DNA from: Flabesymbios commensalis
Lineage: Eukaryota; Annelida; Polychaeta; Terebellida; Flabelligeridae
Assembly: GCA_964017125.1 (NCBI GenBank)
Contig: OZ024904.1
Coordinates: 2,725,718 to 2,789,717, forward strand
Direction: 5' to 3'
DNA length: 64,000 nt
Shown here: piece after piece, positions 58,056 through 64,000 of the stretch
Position numbering within the stretch: position 1 is the stretch's first letter
How the letters are laid out: the number at the start of each line of letters is the position of its first letter
The notes under the pieces: generated by a model
What the model was told of the DNA's origin: nothing
The model's database searches: none
Seen by the model: only the letters and a program-made list of their open reading frames with translations
Made by a program: the position numbers and the translations under genes

Positions 58056-58572
58056 TAGTTACATATCACATAGTTACATATATACAGAGGGTTACCCTAT
58101 ATACTTATAACTACATGTAGTGAGATATTGAGATATATGGACTGATATGAACATTCCTTAGAAATCATTGTTAAAATTCGAAAGAAATTTGAATTACAAA
58201 CTATGGAATATTATTCATATTAGAACGAATCAAAACTCTTCATTTTTTCTATGCCATACAAAATTTTATTGCTTTTGTCTATGTTCATGTAAATGAAATA
58301 AAATGAATGAGGTTTTAGGCCACCTTTGTTCACATGTTCATGTAAAATATGTGTACTGATTTAAGCCTTTAGCCGCTATATAAAATAATAATAAAAATTT
58401 ATAATAATATAAATTTCCACCCGCATGAGTGAGTGAAATTACTCATTACATATTTGTTTAATTCGAGTCCAAACATTTGCAATTCTCGATGCAATTCTTG
58501 TTTAAACACTCATTTCCTTCCCAATAACAGTGATTTAACAGATTAAAAACGACGTGTTTAGCAGTGAAATGG
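58056..58572. other. 5' flank of gene B, distal
   Basis: Collinear with A, with a SINE 3' end on the minus strand near 58295-58350 and the empty TTAA site at 58535-58538. Confidence 0.5.
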
Positions 58573-58821
58573 TTAACCCTTGTCCTGCTGAATTGCTTCA
58601 ATTGTATTTTTAGTCATTTGAAGCTGGAATTGCTAACGCAATTTCCAGCTTCAAATGACGAAAAATATTACTATTTATGAAAAATAGACATGTCTAAAAT
58701 TAAATTATCGGATCATCTAAGCATCTACTAAAAACTATTTTATTAAAATTAAGTGATATTTTTATTGATCTAAAACATCCTTAACCCTGTATATATCCGG
58801 GCATAGCAGGACAAGGGTTAA
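58573..58821. mobile_element. piggyBac-like MITE, B-specific, fourth family
   Basis: TTAACCCTTGTCCTGCT and AGCAGGACAAGGGTTAA are perfect 17-bp inverted ends including TTAA, 249 bp. The internal hairpin is TCATTTGAAGCTGGAATTGC and complement. Copy A has a single TTAA (29437-29440). Confidence 0.9.
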
Positions 58822-59036
58822 CATACCAGACGTATAAGTACGACGGATTGGCATATTTTGTCCCGTAAATGTAAAGGATATATTTAATCACAAATATTTT
58901 GTTCCGCAGGCTCCACAAACACGAAACGTTGATCCAGTGCTGGTTCAATGTTGTTCCACCATCTGCGACGCTGGTCCAACAATGAAACAGCACTGAATCA
59001 ACCTCTCGTGTTTAATGGGGTAGCTATTCGCAGGCC

Positions 59037-59245
59037 TACTGTAGATCTGGTAATATAAGCGAGGTTTTAATTTTCGCGAATTTCGCGAGCAGGACAATTC
59101 GCGAATTAAAGAATCTCGCGAAAATTATTTTATAATAGCGCTACTAAAGAAAAATGAAAATTCGCGAATTCTAAACTTTGTGAAAAGTCTCAAGATCAGA
59201 AATTTGCGAAAATTTGAACACGCGAAAATTACCAGATCTACAGTA
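59037..59245. mobile_element. MITE with TACTGTAGATCTGGTAAT ends, copy B
   Basis: Counterpart of 29649-29859, with both inverted ends and TTCGCGAATTTCGCGAG interior. It lies just inside the right edge of copy B. Confidence 0.85.
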
Positions 59246-59258
59246 GTGAAATACAATA

Positions 59259-59734
59259 TAATATGCGTTATTCCATGCAATGTTAGTCATGCCTGGCTGG
59301 ACGTATGTCTGACACTCTGTTGGGCTGTGACAGGCGATCTCGCCAGCTACCTGACGGCGGGCGAGTCACATAAACTACCGTATAGGCCTCAGCGCCGTAT
59401 TTAGGTGTGTGAGGGCCGTAGGCTAAAATAGGTCGTGGGCCCCAATAGGCAGGGGGTCTGAGGGCCGCTCCAGATCCCAAGAAGCTGACGGTTTTTAGAT
59501 AGCTAGAGATGAATTCTGAGCAATTATTTACTTTCTATTAAAAATAGATTTTGTGCATTATGCATTGAAACGTAACATGCGCTGATGCAGAGTTTGATTA
59601 GACTGTCAATGTCACCATATATCTACCTTTTAGTTTTTGAAATCATTGATTATCCCTACATATCACATAGGCCCTAACAATTTGAATAAAAAACGTTTTG
59701 TCTTTTGCTGCATTGCTGCTGCTATCATGTTTAT
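59259..59734. other. No gene recognised
   Basis: Unique sequence beyond copy B. Open frames near 59283-59480 show no domain. Confidence 0.4.
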
Positions 59735-59830
59735 TAGGGCGGGGGCCCTAGGGTAGTTGTTAGCACCGCTGCCTTTCACGCCAGAGTTCGGGGTTCGGTC
59801 CCCGGTCTCGGCGGTTTGCAAGGAAACAAA
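59735..59830 (+). mobile_element. tRNA-like SINE head
   Basis: GTTAGCACCGCTGCCTTTCA and GGGGTTCGGTCCCCGG (B box) give a tRNA-like half. The 3' part does not close a cloverleaf, so this is a SINE head rather than a tRNA gene. Confidence 0.5.
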
Positions 59831-59868
59831 AATGTTTCTTCCCCATCCACGTGTGAAAGTCAGTATTG

Positions 59869-60052
59869 TGGGGAGCCTCCGTGACCGAGAGGTAGCGTGC
59901 TCAGCCTCAGACCGGCAGAGCTCCAATTTCGAATCCCGTGTCTGGAGGACAGTGTCATCTCATTCATCTCACCATCCTCAGGAGGTTCTCCTGGCCCAGT
60001 TTAGCTTATATGTGCACAAAGGTGGCCTAAAGGCCGATTCATTTCATTTCAT
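59869..60052 (+). mobile_element. tRNA-derived SINE, plus strand
   Basis: Head GAGGTAGCGTGCTCAGCC, B-box-like TTTCGAATCCCGTG, 3' end CACAAAGGTGGCCTAAAGGC with an ATTTC tail. It is the best of the three copies in the window. The 111-codon open frame at 59757-60092 runs across it and is not a gene. Confidence 0.8.
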
Positions 60053-61613
60053 CATGTTTATTAAACCTCCACATGTATTAGGCTTGGTATGATACATATT
60101 GGTATAGGCAGCTCAAGGATACAAGTTTTTCAGGTCCCTACCAGTCATTCACTAATCGGGACAGAATAGGGAATAATAGAGCTGCGATTTGGATATAGGT
60201 TAACCACTGTTAACTTACGAATTGCATGTAAATTATCACCATTGGTAAGTAAAGCACAAGGGGCACAACCAGTTTTTCAACGATCAGTACAGAAAGGGAT
60301 ATTGGCCCATGCGGCCATGTCAACCAGATACAGGGAAACTTGTGAATTGCATACAAATTATTAGATTTTAACAGTAAATCACAGGGGGACCCGACTAGTT
60401 ATTAACTGATCGGTATAGAATATGAATTAGATGCTGTTTATGTCAAAGGCATCAGAAGAACATGAATTTCATGAAAACTTAATTATCATTATAGGCCTAT
60501 CACAGGGGCCCCCAACCAGTTGCTGTATCATATATATAGTGTCTTATATCATATGTGAGAGTTTCAGTACCCCCCCCCCCCTCCCCAGATATGGTGGGCC
60601 CTAGGCCAATGGCCTTATATGGCCTACTGCTAAAAACGGCGCTGGTAGGCCTATATATTAAGAAACAGCACACAGTGTAAAGTCACGTAAATTTACTCTT
60701 TCAACATGGGAAATAGGTTCTTCCGCACTAATAATGGTCTTTCATAGATTACAGTTGAAACAATGATAACCTCCTATTGCACATTCAGTTAACAGTAGCA
60801 TATTGAGAAATATTTTACAGTAAATTGCTGCAAATCTAGAAAGCTCTGGAGAAAAATCGACTGTAGGCATATTGTGAAATTTTGGCCTAGGGGTGATGAC
60901 GTGTTAAAATGTGGACATCATTGTTTTATTATCTATTGATATCTATATTGATTATCTATTGATATCTAATATAAAATAAAAAATATTAAAAAAATAATAT
61001 TGATATTAGTCCTATAGCTTTGGAGATATGACCACTTAATTAATCGTGTCAAATGGGAAAATGGCGGCCATCTTGGAAAAAAGAGTCATCTTAAAAATCG
61101 AATGCACTTTTGACCTTGGTATCCGATGGTTTAATGAACTACTCACTTGATGATTTTTAGCCATAATAATATATGTTAATTTTAGAGCCTCATTAGCATC
61201 CATAACATTTAACTGCTGCTTATAAAATACGATTACAATGTGAAAATGGAAAGTTCTTCATTGATTGGTCTGGTGACTGTTAAAAAAGATCAAAATCGAC
61301 ACCCCCCCCCCCCGCAAAAAAACATATAACTCTGGATTCGAATCTTCTTCACCTACGTTACTCACTCTATAAGAGTGCCAGTTTAATCACACATTTTACA
61401 CTAAAAGGTGATAAAAATATGTTATATCGGGTTACTATACATTGGTTTTTCGCACTCATGCTGTTGGTTTTCACTATGAGACGTATGGTGAGATCAGCCC
61501 ATCTCACACTCTCTCCAAGACGCTTCACTGCTCTGTTTGATTTTGCCGCTGCAAATAGATATTCGTACGAGAAAATAGGTCTACATACTGCATCGTTGGT
61601 ACGGCGACATGGC
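60053..61613. other. AT-rich, no gene recognised
   Basis: Poly-C runs near 60570 and 61300. The 60-80-codon open frames near 61370-61660 on both strands overlap a hairpin region and have no domain. Confidence 0.4.
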
Positions 61614-61664
61614 CTGATCTCAGCACTCTTCACCACATCAAGTGGTGACTTGTGCTGAGATCAG
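61614..61664. repeat. 51-bp hairpin
   Basis: CTGATCTCAGCAC and GTGCTGAGATCAG are perfect arms, with inner CACCAC and GTGGTG. The arm plus CCCATCTC also occurs near 61494, so it belongs to a small local repeat. Confidence 0.75.
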
Positions 61665-62618
61665 CCCATCTCGCCTTCCCAACGATGCCTTATGCATATA
61701 TTAGGCATTTAGATAGCATCTACCATCCCTCTGTATCATCTCTGAAAAAACTGGTTTCTGCATTTTATTATGTTTATTGAAGGTTATATTTTCCTGCTCC
61801 TCTGCTATTGATCATACCATGCCATAGGCCTGCTGCTTGTGACAAACTTTAACAAATCACAGTTTACAGATTTGTGATAAAGCCGTTACCTATTAAAGTC
61901 AGTATGTCTGGATCTTCACTTTGTTATATCACCTATATTACAAAATTGATTTATTTCAATTAATACACATTACAATATTTGATCATTTTTATTCAAGGTG
62001 ATGTGGAAATAAATGTTGAACAATAAGTGATAACTGCATCAAATTGTCACAAAAACATCCCATCATGAAGATCATGCTATATTTCATCGGATAGTCCATT
62101 GAATCCATTATTTTTTCTTATATAAAGGAGCACATAAAATCACAAAAACGCTATTTGTATGGTGCCACTGTCTCCATAAGATGTAGGCACCTTAAATCTT
62201 TTCCGAAGGCAGACAACTGTTCCTTAATACCTGACAGATACGTTTTAGACCGTCAACAGACGTCAGATTCTATCTGACGTCTGTAGACGTCAGATTCTGA
62301 CCAAATTAGTCTGCAAACAAACAAAATATATAAATGTTTGACAGTAGATTAACCCTTTCAGCGTAGCGATCGACTTTAGACGTCAGATTCTGACGTCTGT
62401 AGACGTCAGATTCGTCAATTTTAGACTTCAATATCTAACGTTTTTTTTTGTCGATCCCCGCACTGAGAATGTAAATTATTTAGACCCATATGATAGGAGT
62501 TACACGAAGCGGAAAAAGCTAACTAAGACATTTCTGATGATTTCAAATTGAAAAAAACCCTTTGGTCTCAGCGCTGTAAGGATTAACCACTTTAACCCTT
62601 TCATCGCGGGGATCGACT
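61665..62618. other. AT-rich with GACGTC-element pieces
   Basis: GACGTC palindromic pieces lie at 62240-62300 and 62350-62470, followed by family unique sequence (62480-62590). No gene is seen. Confidence 0.5.
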
Positions 62619-62870
62619 TTAACCCTTTAAGCCCTCACGATGCATTAAAAAATCATTTTACATCCCTGAAAACACACTTAATTTTCGTACAACTAGGGGT
62701 TTTATAATGCAAATTTCTATGAAACTGATTTACCAATACATGGCAATTTTCTTTAATTTTTCACCCACATCAAATCATCTTCATCCACTACAAGTCGAGA
62801 ATTGCGACAGCAACTCGCGGCTTGTAGTGGATGAAGATGACAATGGTAAATTCAGGCTTGAAAGGGTTAA
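62619..62870. mobile_element. piggyBac-like MITE inserted in a GACGTC MITE
   Basis: TTAACCCTTTAAGCCC on the left and GGCTTGAAAGGGTTAA on the right, 252 bp, with the CATCCACTACAAG hairpin. The flanks GGGGATCGACTTTAA and GTCAGAATCTGACGTC are the two sides of a GACGTC palindrome, so one TTAA MITE is nested in another. The X1 copy at 1-206 is cut by the window start. Confidence 0.85.
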
Positions 62871-64000
62871 GTCAGAATCTGACGTCTAAAGTCGATCCCC
62901 GCACTGTAAGAATAAAAATATTTATAATAACCGTAGAGCCATAACATAGGTAATCAAATGAAGCGGAAAGAGCTAATACTAAGACATTTATGATGATTTC
63001 AAATTGAAAAACAAATCTTCATCCTAAGCGTTGTAAAGGTCAACCGCTTTAACCTCCATCGTCGCATGTATTCACCACGTGGCAGATTTTGAATAAAACT
63101 CATTAAATGAAAAATAGTATAATCCTTCACAATAAGATATATTATTCTTGAGCATTTCATACAATCAGGTTTAACAGTTTCCTTATATATTAAGAGACAT
63201 TATAACTTTTTCATGAGCAAACAAAATGTAAAAAAACGTTATTTATAAATGGTACTATAAAATTACGCATACATACGAAATAGCACGTGAACATACATAT
63301 ATGACAAATAAGTCTGTAATGACTTTTCTTTATGTCAAAAAAATATCTGTCTGTCTGTATACATGGTATAGCTTTAACAAAATAATGATTGTATCATCGT
63401 GTTAATGTGTGAATAGAATAAAATTTAACAGTGTACATGGGACTTCGCCCTAGAGCTAGATCAATGTTGATCCAATATCAAAAACGACACGGGGTCAAAG
63501 TATCTATGTTTTCTCTGGGCATGTTGCATAACATTAATCCAGCTACGGTCCACCATCGACACAGAGGTTTATTTATACAAGTGACTCTGAATGACAAGCC
63601 AGCGAACGTGAGACATACGCACAACGCCGGTCCAGCGCTGGGCCAGATGATGAGCCAACATTGGACCAGCATCGTGCCCATGTCTCGCGTCACTAGGGAT
63701 GTTTATAAATGTTATATAGAAGAGTGGTTATATAATTTATATTAAAATAGGTTTGAGATGTGAAACCCCCTTCGTTCACTGATGTCAGGCCTAGTCATTG
63801 ACTGTATCGCCAAAACTGTTATGTGGGCCACACAATAAAAGTTCTAACGCACTAGGTTATGTTATTATAATGCATATCCTGCTCTCATAAATCCAAATCG
63901 TGATTATATGTGACACAGCCTGACATCACATACTATGTTTACAGTGCGATATTGTGTCATTATAAAGTCATATCTTGATGCCAATTACTTAACATATAGT
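62665..64000. repeat. Segment X2, direct repeat of 1-1337
   Basis: Matches 1-1337 across its whole visible length, in the same orientation, with a few percent changes and small indels. It continues past the window end. Confidence 0.9.

Larger units (their letters stand above)
40566..59258. repeat. Segmental duplication copy B (gene B)
   Basis: Direct counterpart of 10457-29872. B-specific features: 43704-45152 microsatellite growth with a 1.09-kb exon duplication, MITEs at 53521-53765, 56442-56612 and 58573-58821, extra DNA at 54700-55620, and a TA-flanked insertion at 56899-58055. It lacks the A block 14862-17238 and the A-specific element 24299-27127. Confidence 0.93.

Noticed and set aside
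59735-59830. tRNA gene
   Set aside because: A and B boxes are present but no complete cloverleaf; it continues into SINE-like sequence. The same applies to 19190-19340.
59757-60092. 111-codon plus-strand frame
   Set aside because: Runs through two tRNA-derived SINEs; the same residues appear reversed in the SINE copies at 18313-18609 and 47727-48023.

Overview
The window is nuclear DNA from a marine-type metazoan. It is AT-rich, has GT-AG introns of 0.4-5 kb, and is crowded with SINEs, MITEs, a LINE fragment and satellites. The frequent octamer TAGGCCTA, a 5S-rRNA-headed SINE with an ATTC tail and a CR1/L2-like reverse transcriptase suggest an invertebrate deuterostome such as an echinoderm. 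That assignment is an inference, not a demonstration.

The coding core is a tandem pair of paralogous receptor genes on the minus strand, inside a direct segmental duplication (copy A 10457-29872, copy B 40566-59258). Each gene can be read exon by exon with compatible splice phases: signal peptide, a galactose-binding-like jelly-roll domain, five (A) or six (B) EGF repeats, one transmembrane helix, and a cytoplasmic tail with repeated tyrosine motifs. A predicts 520 residues and ends early in exon 8 through a frameshift. B predicts 533 residues. The copies differ in exon content: B gained one 120-nt EGF repeat, lost tail exon 6, and duplicated tail exons 7-8. The galactose-binding-like exon differs at about 32 of 126 residues with very few silent changes, although surrounding introns are nearly identical. 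This looks like diversifying selection on the ligand-facing domain.

Layout: 1-1337 is a segment repeated at 62665-64000. 1660-7745 is a complex satellite of pentamer blocks alternating with a ~0.57-kb spacer. 7760-10456 is AT-rich with small duplications. 10457-29872 is gene A. 29873-40565 holds a satellite fragment, a 92-bp repeat, a 41-copy 65-bp minisatellite, a plus-strand series of ~63-nt proline/lysine-rich exons (35953-38912) and a truncated LINE. 40566-59258 is gene B. 59259-62618 holds tRNA-derived SINEs and AT-rich DNA.

Because A and B are alignable, the window shows what happened after duplication. Four piggyBac-like MITEs (TTAA ends) are present in one copy and absent, with an intact single TTAA, in the other. 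A 2.8-kb element with long terminal inverted repeats is only in A, and a 1.16-kb TA-flanked insertion is only in B. The strongest candidate for something undescribed is this expanding receptor pair with a fast-changing lectin-like domain and a modular tyrosine tail. The micro-exon series and the minisatellite carrying an estrogen-response-element-like palindrome come next.
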